A stretch of DNA of 64,000 bases from contig CAVWMN010000003.1 in NCBI GenBank assembly GCA_963756115.1, positions 372,001 through 436,000 of the forward strand. The letters are read 5' to 3'. Positions within the stretch are counted from its first letter, which is position 1; the number at the start of each line of letters is the position of its first letter. Positions 16,955-26,886 of the stretch are shown in pieces. Made by a program: the position numbers and the translations under genes. The stretch is from JTS-RE37 sp963756115. Lineage in GTDB: Bacteria; Bacteroidota; Bacteroidia; Flavobacteriales; Flavobacteriaceae. Under the pieces are notes generated by a model. That model was not told the origin of the DNA. It saw only the letters and a program-made list of their open reading frames with translations, and searched no databases.

Positions 16955-18436
16955 TTAAGCAGAATCGATCTCCATGGCTACCCTATTAGCAGCATTTGTA
17001 GCAGCCTCCATTCCCCAACTCCTATTATCCGTATGTGCACCACCAAAATGGATTCTACCCTGGGCTGTCATAATATGGGGCCAGTATTTTGACAAGGCCC
17101 CCAAGCCTGAAAAACCATGCCGTTCACATCCAAGTACAAACGGGTCTTTCGACCAATCCTTCACCAGGGTCTGTTCTATGTTGATAGTAGATCGGTTACC
17201 GGGGTAGAGTTCCCTGAAAGCTTCCAAGGTGCGTAATGGGTTAGTTCCGCCCGGGGCTTTTGCCATTAGGCATACCCTCTCAGTATCAACCTCATCTGCA
17301 ACTTGCCAGATATGGGTAAGGGATGGATGATCAAATGATAAATTAATACTCAGGTTATCCTCTAACCAGAATTTGGATCTTGCCTGGAAAACAATTCTTG
17401 TGGTTTGATCATAAGCGAGATTATCAAAAATGTATTGCTTTTCCGCCGGCAATGCGGGGGTCACCGGAATATTTTTTAGTGTAGTTGTTCGTAGGCAGCA
17501 CGCAAGGTAATCAGCGGACATTTCCTTGACTTCTCCAAACTCTCTGTATTTAACGGTAACTTTTGTTTCCCCATTCTCGATTTCCAATACCTGACAATCC
17601 AGCTTAACTCTTGATCCCAGGCGTCGTCCAAATTCATTGGTCAGCACTTGATTTCCCCCTTTGAGGCGAAATAGTTTAAACTGCTTATCGTACCCGCGTT
17701 CGTGCATTATATACGCCTGCCAAATACTATAGAGAGCGGAGGTCTGCTCTCCCCCCAAAATAGTCATTGCTGCCTTTGAGGCTCCCCCTTTTTTATAGAT
17801 TTGAGAGACGGGTATATTTTCCAAATGGTCATATCCTATCCCAAACGGCTGGTATTCATCCGTAAATTTGTCAAAATAGGGTTCCAGATATAGCTGTTGC
17901 AGGCTGGATGAAGGGTTTGATAGTATAAATTGTGATTCTTTATTGTTAAATCCTCCCAGGTTCTTAACCTTCTGATCGTATGTTTCACTTTGAAGTTTAT
18001 CTGTGACCCATACACCGTCTATTCTTGTCAACCTGTCTTGCCGGTGGAAATAGGGGAGTACGGAAAGATTAAACTCTTCAATATATTTCCAGTAATTCCT
18101 ATACCCTGGTTTGGTAAAATTTTCTGCTCCAAAATCAGCATATAATCCATCCGAAAGACCATCGTGTACTGAAAGTACGGCCCCACCATACCGCCCAGAG
18201 GCTTCCAAAACTATTATCTCGTGCCCCATTTTCATTAATTCATATGCACAGCAAAGCCCACTTATGCCGGCTCCTGCTATAATTACTTTTTTGCTTTTAC
18301 CTGGTGTGGGTTTTGGAATTTTAAGCGCTTCATCTTCACTTCCCACATCCGCCATGACGCTCACAGGAATAAGGGAGGCCCCCAGTCCGGAACAGAAAGT
18401 ATCCTTGATGAATTTTCTTCTTTTTATATTTTTCAT
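16955..18436 (-). CDS. Exported flavin-containing amine oxidase
   Basis: A 493-residue FAD protein of the monoamine oxidase/L-amino acid oxidase fold. A twin-arginine-like leader (KRRKFIKDTF) precedes the FAD-binding site GAGISGLCCAYEL, the VLEAS strand end and the downstream RYGGAV glycine motif. The C-terminal FAD closure reads RIHFGGAHTDNRSWGMEAA. It would oxidise an amine or amino acid in the periplasm and pass electrons to oxygen or to the cytochrome c encoded 23 bases downstream. Substrate unknown. Confidence 0.84.
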   Translation of the reverse strand: MKNIKRRKFIKDTFCSGLGASLIPVSVMADVGSEDEALKIPKPTPGKSKKVIIAGAGISGLCCAYELMKMGHEIIVLEASGRYGGAVLSVHDGLSDGLYADFGAENFTKPGYRNYWKYIEEFNLSVLPYFHRQDRLTRIDGVWVTDKLQSETYDQKVKNLGGFNNKESQFILSNPSSSLQQLYLEPYFDKFTDEYQPFGIGYDHLENIPVSQIYKKGGASKAAMTILGGEQTSALYSIWQAYIMHERGYDKQFKLFRLKGGNQVLTNEFGRRLGSRVKLDCQVLEIENGETKVTVKYREFGEVKEMSADYLACCLRTTTLKNIPVTPALPAEKQYIFDNLAYDQTTRIVFQARSKFWLEDNLSINLSFDHPSLTHIWQVADEVDTERVCLMAKAPGGTNPLRTLEAFRELYPGNRSTINIEQTLVKDWSKDPFVLGCERHGFSGLGALSKYWPHIMTAQGRIHFGGAHTDNRSWGMEAATNAANRVAMEIDSA

Positions 18437-18550
18437 ACCTCCCTTAATTTAATATGAGAAAGTCTTTCTGTAGTCCTAGAACTAATGCCGTTTTTCAATT
18501 TAGTTCAATACAAATTCGCAGTTAGGCGAAAACACAGGACCAGCCTGGGC

Positions 18551-19642
18551 TCATGATCCCGATAATCCCAATATTCCAAGGGCATTCTTGTTATATATTT
18601 TTTCCAGTACTTCATCCGGAAGGTATAGTCCATAGATCATCCAGCGCCCCTGTAATTTATGTGCCGATGAGGGATCAATATATTCATCATCGGTTTCAAG
18701 AAAACGGAAATACAAACGATATGCCTCGGCATCACAGGGTGTATCCGTGCCAAACAGGATGCGGTCCTGGTATTTGATAAAAAATTTACGGGCAGTATAC
18801 GGCTGCCGCCCAAGTTCACTGATACGTGCATCAATGTCGACATAAAAATTCGGGAAGCTATCCAACCAGCTTCCTACAACGGCTAAGTCTTCCGGGAGAT
18901 TACCAAAATGTGCCCCAATAAAAATGGTATTTGGGTGCCTTTTTATAACACGATTACGGGCTTCCAATATTTCCATTTTAGACGGAAATTCTTCCCCGTA
19001 AAAGGACCATTCAGGGTTATTTCCCAATTCATCATAGCGCTCGTTGTATTGATCTACAGGCGTAAAAAAAGCTTTGGGATCTGAAACGTGAATTTCAACC
19101 GGAATACCAAGCTCGCCACATTTCGCCCATATTGGGTCGATCCGCGGATCATCCACGGCCACAAAATTTCCGGTGGCATCTTTAAACCCCAAACCCAAGT
19201 CCTTTGATATTTTTAAACCCTTACATCCCATTTTAACTGCTTTTGCTAATTTCTCTGCTTCCTTAACACCAAAATTGGGTTCATCGATTTTGCTGAAATC
19301 CGGCCTGAAAAAAGGCAAAAACCTATCTTTAGCCACAGCTGCGGAAACTTTGAGGTGTTCTTTGTAAAAATCATCCTTGGAAAGCGCGTCCAGGCTTACA
19401 CATTTCCAGACCCCTGCCTTATCCATTTCTTCCAGGTAGTGCTTTGTGTTTTCAAGGTCTCCCAGATGGTTATGAATGTCAATGACAGGAAATTTGGCCT
19501 TAACAATGTGGGTTTCTTTCGTTACCAGCTGACTTACAGGTTGCCAGTCTGCCAGTTTTAGGTCTCCCGTCTGTGCCCACATATCCACTGCTATCCCCAC
19601 AAACAGGGATAGTACCAATCCACTTTTGTGCAATTTTTTCAT
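18551..19642 (-). CDS. Exported amidohydrolase-family protein (TIM-barrel, paralog 1)
   Basis: A 363-residue protein: signal peptide ending at MWAQ, then an amidohydrolase-2-type barrel. Metal-binding candidates are HNH in DIHNHLG, the His of VEIHVSDP, the His of FIGAHFGNL and the Asp of LFGTDTP. Members include carboxymuconate-semialdehyde decarboxylase-like and lactonase-like enzymes. The same operon encodes a second protein of identical length (21980-23071) with the same C-terminal motif FFIKYQDR, so the two arose by duplication. Reaction unknown; periplasmic location is inferred from the leader. Confidence 0.8.
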   Translation of the reverse strand: MKKLHKSGLVLSLFVGIAVDMWAQTGDLKLADWQPVSQLVTKETHIVKAKFPVIDIHNHLGDLENTKHYLEEMDKAGVWKCVSLDALSKDDFYKEHLKVSAAVAKDRFLPFFRPDFSKIDEPNFGVKEAEKLAKAVKMGCKGLKISKDLGLGFKDATGNFVAVDDPRIDPIWAKCGELGIPVEIHVSDPKAFFTPVDQYNERYDELGNNPEWSFYGEEFPSKMEILEARNRVIKRHPNTIFIGAHFGNLPEDLAVVGSWLDSFPNFYVDIDARISELGRQPYTARKFFIKYQDRILFGTDTPCDAEAYRLYFRFLETDDEYIDPSSAHKLQGRWMIYGLYLPDEVLEKIYNKNALGILGLSGS

Positions 19643-19720
19643 TATTTCCTATTTTAATAATCAACTTCCTTTTTCTTACACCAGGTGTCCGGAAGCAAGT
19701 TAAAGTTTTATTTCCCCTTC

Positions 19721-20605
19721 TTAGGGAGCGTCCCGGATATCGATTTTCTCCCCAATTTCCAGGATATGGTAGCGCTCCTGCATGGGTTTTGACAATCGAA
19801 ATTTCACCTCATGGGGATACCCGCTGGTCCAGTATCTGTTCTGACTGGTTACTTTAAAGGTGGCCCTGTGTTGTGGCAATATATAGGCCGGTTCCAATTC
19901 ATTTATAAGGATCAGGGAGGGGTCTATATGGGTATTATGTTCGGTAGGGGAGAAAAACAAAACGTCAACCTTATCAAGAAATAAATGGTCTTCCAGCAAT
20001 ACGGTGTCCCCCATTTGCAGAAAGCGTTTACCACCAATGGTTATCAGATAGCCGCAATCTTCAAGATTGGCATCGTAGTAAACAGCAAATTTTGGGTTGC
20101 CGTGGATGGCCCTTACCGGTTCAATGCGCACTTCCCCAATTGTGAAAGGCACCCTGGGGGTGGCGACTTTAATACGATTCTCCGGGATACGTAGTTCCTC
20201 CTGGGCGATCTCCCTGCAATTCGCCGGCATCACAAAAACACAATGCCCGCTTTTGGACAAGATCGCAGTGGTTTCCCTCTCAAAGTGATCTCCGTGTTCG
20301 TGGCTGATTAAGGAAATATCCAATTCCTTTGCCAGTTCGCTGGCGGCAATGGGTGCCGGCACTGCACGTTCTTCTGATTCCAACGCCAGGTCCGTTCCAA
20401 TGAGTATGTCATTGTATTTTATAAGCCAGCCGTTGTGGCCTGTCCACCAAACCGCCAGGCCGGAGGAATGCGATCGTATTTCCTTAAGTAGCTGTCCCGC
20501 TGCGTAGGGTTCCTGGGCATACAGGGAGTTCGCCATTCCCGGCAGCACCAGTAGCAGGAGGAAGGACACTTTACAATTAGCAGCTATATTTTTGACCATA
20601 CCCAT
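19721..20605 (-). CDS. Exported metallo-beta-lactamase-fold hydrolase (UlaG-like)
   Basis: The HxHxDH signature is SHEHGDHFE, with further ligands in RAIHGNPKF, LQMGDTVL and the final ILPQHRATF. A signal peptide (KVSFLLLLVLPGMANSLYAQ) follows the start at 20605 or 20599; both fall just after the stop of the upstream oxidoreductase gene. UlaG-like proteins hydrolyse lactones or phosphoesters, so it could open a lactone made by a dehydrogenase in the same pathway. Part of the 16-24 kb operon. Confidence 0.8.
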   Translation of the reverse strand: MGMVKNIAANCKVSFLLLLVLPGMANSLYAQEPYAAGQLLKEIRSHSSGLAVWWTGHNGWLIKYNDILIGTDLALESEERAVPAPIAASELAKELDISLISHEHGDHFERETTAILSKSGHCVFVMPANCREIAQEELRIPENRIKVATPRVPFTIGEVRIEPVRAIHGNPKFAVYYDANLEDCGYLITIGGKRFLQMGDTVLLEDHLFLDKVDVLFFSPTEHNTHIDPSLILINELEPAYILPQHRATFKVTSQNRYWTSGYPHEVKFRLSKPMQERYHILEIGEKIDIRDAP

Positions 20606-20609
20606 ACAT

Positions 20610-21950
20610 TTAACTATACAGTGGGGGGCGCTCTTTCCATTTGCCCCTCGTAAAGTCGGGCACATCTGTGGGCTTGCTCTTTTCCGCCACAGAAGCTTCA
20701 GAAAGTGGCGAGATGGAACTGCTTGTCACCGAATCATATACGTCCCAATCGGGCATGGTATTATCCTGCAGGGCAGCGATAAGCCGATGCCAGTTTATGG
20801 GGGTTTTCGTATCACTGCTCCCGTGGCCACGAATGGCCCCGCCCTTTCTGGGCGGAGGATTGTAATTTTGTATCATCGGATGTTCAAACTCCTTTACATA
20901 TTTTTCCGCAGACTCCCACTGGTGTTCCTCCGGACTCCGTCCTTCAATATAGATCCTGGAATTTTCCCTGTCTTTCAGATACACCCCACTGGTGCCTTGT
21001 ATGCGAAAGCTCTCTCTGGGATGGGGTGTATGCGTATCGTGATTCAGGGTGATCATTTTACCGTTTACAGTTCTTATCAGCGTAGCATTGTAATCCCCAA
21101 GGGCCATTTTCATGCTCGCATAGGGATGGTCTTCGCCGTACATGGATGCGGCATATCTGTTGAGCATTACAGATTTTGAGCTCATGGAAACAAGATAATC
21201 GAACCGGTCTCCATGATTGATATCCAATGCAGGCATCATATTCCTCATTGGATGATCGGGATACAAGTTTCCATTTCGGTCAATGGCGTGCTGCAATCGC
21301 CAGGGTTCCTCGTCCGGGTCAAATTTCACCCTTCTCAGATCGTGAACATACCCACTCTCAACATGAATTATATCACCCAGGAGATTTTTCCGAACCATAT
21401 TGAGCAAGGTCATATCTCCAAAGCCACCCAATACAAGACTGGCCCATTTTCCGGTTTTTTCAAAGGTTTCCACTAAATTCCAGCCCTCATCCAGGGTTTG
21501 AATAAGGGGCACTTCACAAGCAGCATGTTTATTATTATTCATGGCGGCGAGGCATATTGGGGCATGCCATTTCCATGAGGTACTTATAATCACTGCGTCC
21601 AGTTCCTCCTCTTCACACAACCGATTAAAATCGGTAGGTCCGCGGTCATAGAGCCTTGGTGTGGGTTGCCCTGCCTCCTCAATCCATCTTTTTGCCCTGT
21701 AGAGCCGGTCTGGCTTAATTTCACATATTGCGGGTATTTCCACCCCTTCAATGCCCAGAGCCACATCAAGGTGATAGGAACCACGGCCACCTATTCCAAC
21801 AAACCCGAGCCTGATCGTTTTTGCAGATCCCGAAAAGGTTTCCCGGCCCAAAAGACTCATTGGGAGGCCTAAACTGGCCAACGAAAGTCCTCCCATGGCA
21901 GCTGCGGACTGTTTTAAGAAGTGTCTTCTTTCATAATCATTCGAATCCAT
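20610..21950 (-). CDS. Exported Gfo/Idh/MocA protein of the GH109 type
   Basis: A 446-residue protein with a twin-arginine leader (ERRHFLKQSAAAMGG) and a Rossmann NAD site (GFVGIGGRGSYH). The conserved stretch around PWRLQHAIDRNGNLYPDHP and DINHGDRFDYLVSMSS is characteristic of glycoside hydrolase family 109, enzymes that cleave glycosides (alpha-N-acetylgalactosaminides in the founding member) by an NAD-dependent oxidation-elimination mechanism. The Tat leader fits a protein exported with tightly bound NAD. It is followed 4 bases later by the metallo-beta-lactamase-fold gene. The actual sugar is unknown. Confidence 0.82.
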   Translation of the reverse strand: MDSNDYERRHFLKQSAAAMGGLSLASLGLPMSLLGRETFSGSAKTIRLGFVGIGGRGSYHLDVALGIEGVEIPAICEIKPDRLYRAKRWIEEAGQPTPRLYDRGPTDFNRLCEEEELDAVIISTSWKWHAPICLAAMNNNKHAACEVPLIQTLDEGWNLVETFEKTGKWASLVLGGFGDMTLLNMVRKNLLGDIIHVESGYVHDLRRVKFDPDEEPWRLQHAIDRNGNLYPDHPMRNMMPALDINHGDRFDYLVSMSSKSVMLNRYAASMYGEDHPYASMKMALGDYNATLIRTVNGKMITLNHDTHTPHPRESFRIQGTSGVYLKDRENSRIYIEGRSPEEHQWESAEKYVKEFEHPMIQNYNPPPRKGGAIRGHGSSDTKTPINWHRLIAALQDNTMPDWDVYDSVTSSSISPLSEASVAEKSKPTDVPDFTRGKWKERPPLYS

Positions 21951-21979
21951 AATCTTATTGTATTAGTTGGACATATTTT

Positions 21980-23071
21980 CTATTTGCTTTCAATTTTCAA
22001 TAGGGACATCGCATTTTCCAGGTAGATTTTATCAATAACTTCCCGCGGTAGTTTTAATCCTTTCAATTCACCAAAGCCACGTAGGTTTATCCTGGAATCG
22101 GTTACATAAAATTTCCAGTCGTTAAACCAGGTTTCATGTATCTGTTGTTTCAATTCATCCGGAGTATCCGTGGGATTAATAGCCGAATCGGTTCCATAAA
22201 TCAATCGGTCCTGGTATTTTATAAAGAATTTTCGTGTTTTTTGTCGATCCTTAAGGGCATGAAGCTTAAGGTTGGGCATGCGGGTGAGGTCTACCCGCAT
22301 ACGGGGAAAAGCATCAAGTCGTTTTGCCAGTTCCTCCAGGCTCCATTCCAGGCTGCCCAAATGTGCTCCCATAAAGTTCAGGAGGGGATGCTTTTCCAGC
22401 ATGTGGTCCCTTGCCCTTATTTGATCCTCGTACGAGGGGTAGTCCGGATGCAAATACATATGATATTCAGGGTGAGCACCATAATATCCTTGGCTGAAGG
22501 TCATTTCTTCCAGGGGCAGCCAGCAATCCTTTGGTTCCCCGTTATGTCCCAGCAACGGTACACCTGATTCTGTGAGAAAAGTTAGTACCGAATCAATCCT
22601 GGGGTGGTCTACCATTACAAAATCACCATTTTCATCTCTTAGATCCATGCCGATATTCTTCCAGATCTTGACAGCGGTGGCCCCTTTGGTGAAGGAATAT
22701 TTCAGAGCTGCTATGGTATCGTCCACCCAATCCCTTTCGGACCAATTGGCCACTTTGAAGGTGGTTGCAAACCTCATTTGGTCAGGGAAGCTTTTAAGGT
22801 GTTGAACGGCAAATTCCTGTTGTGACTCCATTGGAACTCCAAAGGGGCGGTCATCTACAATATCCAGAAAACCGAAATTATCTTCCTTTGCCTGGTGAAT
22901 GAAATATGTCTCGGATGTATTAATATGTATATGGACATCGAATTTTTTAACCTTACTGAAGTCTTCCAGTTGGTAATAATCCTGATGTTCTATCCGGGGC
23001 TGCCCCCCCTGCACCGCAATAGATAAACCAAGCGACAGAATAGCAGGTAAAAACCCAAACTTGTTTTGCAT
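21980..23071 (-). CDS. Exported amidohydrolase-family protein (paralog 2)
   Basis: A 363-residue TIM-barrel hydrolase with a signal peptide and metal-site motifs DVHIHINT, LGHNGEPKD, FMGAHLGSLEW and YGTDSAINP. It shares overall plan and the segment KTRKFFIKYQDR with the 18551-19642 protein but is otherwise well diverged, suggesting separate substrates in one pathway. It is the first clear gene of the operon core, 29 bases before the GH109-type gene. Confidence 0.8.
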   Translation of the reverse strand: MQNKFGFLPAILSLGLSIAVQGGQPRIEHQDYYQLEDFSKVKKFDVHIHINTSETYFIHQAKEDNFGFLDIVDDRPFGVPMESQQEFAVQHLKSFPDQMRFATTFKVANWSERDWVDDTIAALKYSFTKGATAVKIWKNIGMDLRDENGDFVMVDHPRIDSVLTFLTESGVPLLGHNGEPKDCWLPLEEMTFSQGYYGAHPEYHMYLHPDYPSYEDQIRARDHMLEKHPLLNFMGAHLGSLEWSLEELAKRLDAFPRMRVDLTRMPNLKLHALKDRQKTRKFFIKYQDRLIYGTDSAINPTDTPDELKQQIHETWFNDWKFYVTDSRINLRGFGELKGLKLPREVIDKIYLENAMSLLKIESK

Positions 23072-23473
23072 AATGGTTGTACATGTGATTACTCAAATAT
23101 ATAATTTCAAATTTTAAATCTATCCTGATATTCGCGTGGTAAATCTGATACAGTACTGATGAAGGTCAAGCTCTTTTTACTTTCCTGTTACTTCAGGGTC
23201 GTTGATCATATCTGACCAACTCGTTTTTCCATCTTTTCCCTGGCCATCATCCGTAATCAGACCAGTATTATCTAATGTCCTAAATAGTACAGCCGGGGAC
23301 GACCACAGCACCTATTATCCAGAAATTGGAAAAACGGGGCACGGGAGATACCTGCAACATCCACTAGTACCTTCTTGCAAATGCTCCCGGCATTTTAAGA
23401 TCCTCTTTTCAAGAGCTCCACCGTTTGATTAATTGTAAAAAGGATTTTCTTTGTCCCGGGAATGGAATACAGG
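23072..23473. other. Intergenic region upstream of amidohydrolase operon
   Basis: About 400 bases separate the frameshifted cupin gene from the amidohydrolase operon. A short plus-strand frame at 23202-23432 is not protein-like. No RNA gene, strong terminator or promoter consensus was recognised; the operon promoter probably lies here. Confidence 0.35.
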
Positions 23474-24290
23474 CTATGCCCCGTCTCCAAACATCAGAAG
23501 GATGAATTCTGCTGGTTCTTCATTGGGGTTAAGCACTTCATGACTCATGCCCGGTGGGATAAAAAAGGCATTTCCAGCTTCAATTTCGTAGTCTATATCA
23601 TTCAATCGGGCAGTCACCTTTCCTTTTATCAGGATGATCATCGAAGAAAATGGATTGGTTTTCGAAAGCGGATGTTCATTGGCATGTTGCCCGGGATGAA
23701 GAAAACCATAGCCCGTCCTGAGCCCTGTATCATAATAAAAGATAGCCGCCTGAGCGCCATGCGTGCCCCTCGTATAATGGTGGCCAAAAGGAACCATCTC
23801 CGGCATACCCTTCGTCCAGAAATGGAATGTAAGTTTCATTACCTCACTGTCGAACCCTTCGTTGGGTTCAAATCCATTCATAAACTCCAGGTCCAGCGGG
23901 AGCATAGTCAGTAGAAAATGCTTTAACACCAGCTGTAAGGGAATTGATCTCTCCTTTGTCTAGCTGGATCAATGTTCTTATGTTGGTACTATAATAAAAA
24001 GTCGGCTTTGCCGGCGTTCCTTTTGAAATGCTGATTTGTGATGTTCTGTTTTCGGTAGCTGCCATTGCTTCCACATGCCACATCTCTTTGTCTACCTCCA
24101 CACCGAACGAATGATCTGAAGTAAACATGGGATCAACATTGTAATCAGACGCAAACCTTTTCAAGATATTCCTGATCGTATCCTCCTGAGCGCTCACCGA
24201 AGCAGATATACTGAAAAAGAAGCTGGTAAGGATAAGGTTAAACATCAGGTATTGATATTTACCGGGTGGTTTAATTAATGATGCTTTCAT
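23474..24290 (-). pseudogene. Exported cupin-domain protein interrupted by a frameshift
   Basis: Two minus-strand frames make one protein. The first (from 24290) has a signal peptide (ending SASVSAQ) and runs to GVKAFSTDYAP, then goes out of frame and stops at 23868. The second continues directly with LDLEFMNGFEPNEG and ends in a cupin barrel (LIKGKVTARLND, AFFIPPGMSHEVLNPNEE, LLMFGDGA). One extra base near 23897-23900 explains the break, giving a protein of about 270 residues when corrected. It could be a true pseudogene or an assembly error. Function unknown; cupins often act as isomerases or dioxygenases. Confidence 0.75.
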
Positions 24291-24405
24291 TATAATATGT
24301 TTTATGATTCGTAATAGGGACGAATCAAATGACCTGATGGTTACAGAGATATGGTTTAATCAGGGCAATTAGGGATGAACTTCCCTGATTTAGGGATGAA
24401 ATTAG

Positions 24406-25275
24406 TTAAGAGGAACTTGTATGGAAATGTTTTTCTGCCATGTGCTCCACTTGAGATGTGTGTCTTTTAGAGATCTTAACTGGCTTTTCAATATTTCGCA
24501 ACTTCAAAATTAAGCCGCGGGTGTTCTTCTTAATTGATTCAAGGTGGAAAAGATTACTGATAATCGAACGGTTACATTGTACAAATAATTCATTGTCTAT
24601 TACACTTTCCATTTTTGAGAGCGTAGCCCTGATAAGGTGTTTTTTAACCTGGCCATTTTCCAGAAAGGTGATTCCCACATAGTTGTCTTCAGATTTAATA
24701 CAAATGATCGCATGTAGACGCAATGCAATCTGATCGGTTTTATAATCACCTTTTAAAATGATCACTTCATGTTGTGCCGAATGGCTGTTTGAAATAGCGC
24801 GGGTTTCCAGGTAATCCTTAGTTATATTAGAGTAACTATAAAAAAATATAGTCCCAAAAAATGGAAAAATAAAAACGGAACTTAATTCAAGTATGTGTTT
24901 CACATAGCTTGATAAACTAAAGTCGTGAAAACCCCCTAAGTAATTATATAATAAAAAACTGCTGCTGCCAACTGAAATAAAATAATAAAGAAACCAAGAA
25001 GCAAGTAAACAGGTGCTATTCTGGTCTCCAATAATTTTTGGTCTAAGAATAAACTCATTAAAACCAATGGTAAGAAATATAAGGGGCATAATCCAGATAA
25101 GACCCAATGCCAGTTCCCAGCTGATACCTTCACTGGGACGGTAATTGTTAACTCCAAATGGTTGAAAAAAGATCAAAAAAAGATAAATGAAGACACTGGA
25201 AATAAGTGCTAAATGAATCTTAAATGCTTTACTCCTCGGGTATTTTAGTGAGTTTAGAGTATACATATGTATCAA
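24406..25275 (-). CDS. Membrane-anchored LytTR transcription regulator
   Basis: A 289-residue protein with about four N-terminal membrane helices (for example IHLALISSVFIYLFLIFF and HILELSSVFIFPFFGTIFF) and a C-terminal LytTR DNA-binding domain from about residue 175: ICIKSEDNYVGITF, IRATLSKMESVI, CNRSIISNLFHLES. Bacteroidetes use such proteins as one-component membrane regulators. The gene is AT-rich compared with its neighbours. It lies directly upstream of the cupin/amidohydrolase block on the same strand and is the best candidate for its regulator. Confidence 0.82.
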   Translation of the reverse strand: MIHMYTLNSLKYPRSKAFKIHLALISSVFIYLFLIFFQPFGVNNYRPSEGISWELALGLIWIMPLIFLTIGFNEFILRPKIIGDQNSTCLLASWFLYYFISVGSSSFLLYNYLGGFHDFSLSSYVKHILELSSVFIFPFFGTIFFYSYSNITKDYLETRAISNSHSAQHEVIILKGDYKTDQIALRLHAIICIKSEDNYVGITFLENGQVKKHLIRATLSKMESVIDNELFVQCNRSIISNLFHLESIKKNTRGLILKLRNIEKPVKISKRHTSQVEHMAEKHFHTSSS

Positions 25276-25701
25276 CGCTATGGGTAAGCCCGTGCTTATA
25301 TCATAAATTTCAAGCAGGCGGGGTAAACAGGGCTCGATTTTTTCGATGCCAACAATGCTTTCGATTAAATTTAAGAAATAACATCTAGCAAATCATGGCT
25401 TATGGCAGCAGTTCGGGATCTGAAATTCAGAATTCTTCCTCAGAGCATAATTAAGCCCACTGTGGACCAATAGAGCAAGATATTGAAGCTTTACCAAATG
25501 ACAGGTATGCTGATCCTGAGAACGCCTCATTCTGACTTGTTTTTTGTCTAGGGCCATGGAAGGCAGACACCATAAGCAGGGCTGCCCAAAGAATTTAAAT
25601 TTGGAGTAGCCTCAAAAAAAAAGTTAACCAAAAAACCAAATAGTAATCCAGGGAACCGGACTAGTGCTTGTTACAGGAACCTGTGATGTATAGTTTTTAT
25701 T
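25276..25701. other. Gene-free region, AT-rich
   Basis: A 426-base stretch between the LytTR gene and glutaminase with no open frame of protein-like composition, no tRNA-like sequence and no obvious repeat. I see nothing further in it. Confidence 0.35.
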
Positions 25702-26616
25702 TCAAAATATCGATAGTTGAGATTTTGTTGTAAATTCTTCAAGAAACCTCATTCCCTTATACGAGTTTCCTTTTTCATTCAACTTCGGACTCCAAACTGC
25801 AATTGCATATTGACTTGGATGTATTGCTATAATTCCTCCACCAACTCCACTCTTGCCTGGAAGACCAACTTTAAAAGCGAATTCTCCGGATTCGTCATAA
25901 AACCCGCACGTTTGCATCAGTGCATTTATTCGTTTACACTGGCTTTTGGTTAGTATCCGATTGTTATTCATTGTGCTGCAACCATTATTTGCCAAAAACA
26001 AAAATAAATCTGAAAGTTCTTTGCAATTCATCTCCAGAGAGCAAAGGTCAAAATAGAAATCAAGAACATCTAAAGGTTCATTTTGAATATTCCCAAAGGA
26101 TTTAATGAAATTACATAAGGCTGCATTTCGAAATCCTTCTTTTTTTTCTGAAGCAGCAATTTTACCTGAATAATTTAATTCTGAATTATCAGAAATACTT
26201 CGAATAAAAGACAAAAAATCTTCTTTAGGGTTTTCCAGATTGCTCAAAAGAATATCTGATATCACTATTGCGCCGGCATTTATGAATGGATTTCTGGGTA
26301 TCCCTTTATCTGCCTCAAGTTGCACAAGCGAATTAAACGCTGAACCGGAAGGTTCTACGCCAAGCCTCTCCCAAATTTTCTCCCCGAGAATACGGTATGC
26401 CAAGCTTAATGAAAGTACTTTTGCCATACTCTGTATCGAAAATTTCTCGTGACAATTGCCTATACCGAATCTAATATGGTCAATTGTGGATATATGGACG
26501 CCAAAATTTCCTGGATCAACATTAGCTAATTCGGGGATATAAGATGCCACCTGGCCTTCGTCATTTATATTTTTAACATTTTGGTATACAGCTAGTATTA
26601 GTTCTTCAAAATTCAT
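25702..26616 (-). CDS. glsA: Glutaminase
   Basis: Hydrolyses glutamine to glutamate and ammonia; serine-beta-lactamase-like fold, cytoplasmic. The 304-residue length and motifs fit: FSIQSMAKVLSLSLAY with the SxxK nucleophile pair, RNPFINAGAIVISD, STMNNNRILTKSQC and FAFKVGLPGKSGVGGGI. The gene is clearly more AT-rich in codon use than the genes around 16-23 kb or 27 kb, which may point to transfer. It stands alone with no operon partner. Confidence 0.9.
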   Translation of the reverse strand: MNFEELILAVYQNVKNINDEGQVASYIPELANVDPGNFGVHISTIDHIRFGIGNCHEKFSIQSMAKVLSLSLAYRILGEKIWERLGVEPSGSAFNSLVQLEADKGIPRNPFINAGAIVISDILLSNLENPKEDFLSFIRSISDNSELNYSGKIAASEKKEGFRNAALCNFIKSFGNIQNEPLDVLDFYFDLCSLEMNCKELSDLFLFLANNGCSTMNNNRILTKSQCKRINALMQTCGFYDESGEFAFKVGLPGKSGVGGGIIAIHPSQYAIAVWSPKLNEKGNSYKGMRFLEEFTTKSQLSIF

Positions 26617-26886
26617 TCATCCTGTTTTTAAATGTATACAATGTGCATTTATAGTAGTAAGGTATTATAATTCAACTCTCGAATAACCCCGTGAATGGGG
26701 AATAACAAAGGTGAAATCAATACGCTCTGTTGCGTAGTTTTAGTTACCCTTACGGTATGGAAAAACAGCTTTACCCAGAAGCGAATAGACCGGTGTTTTT
26801 TTGATTTCCTATAATTTCGGGTTTTGGAATAACGCATTAAAACCAATGGGTGGAATTATAGGGGGATGTTCCGGATATGTTCCTTT

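Noticed and set aside
26649..26846. Short minus-strand frame beside glutaminase
   Set aside because: Low-complexity residues, no recognisable family, and its frame position looks accidental.
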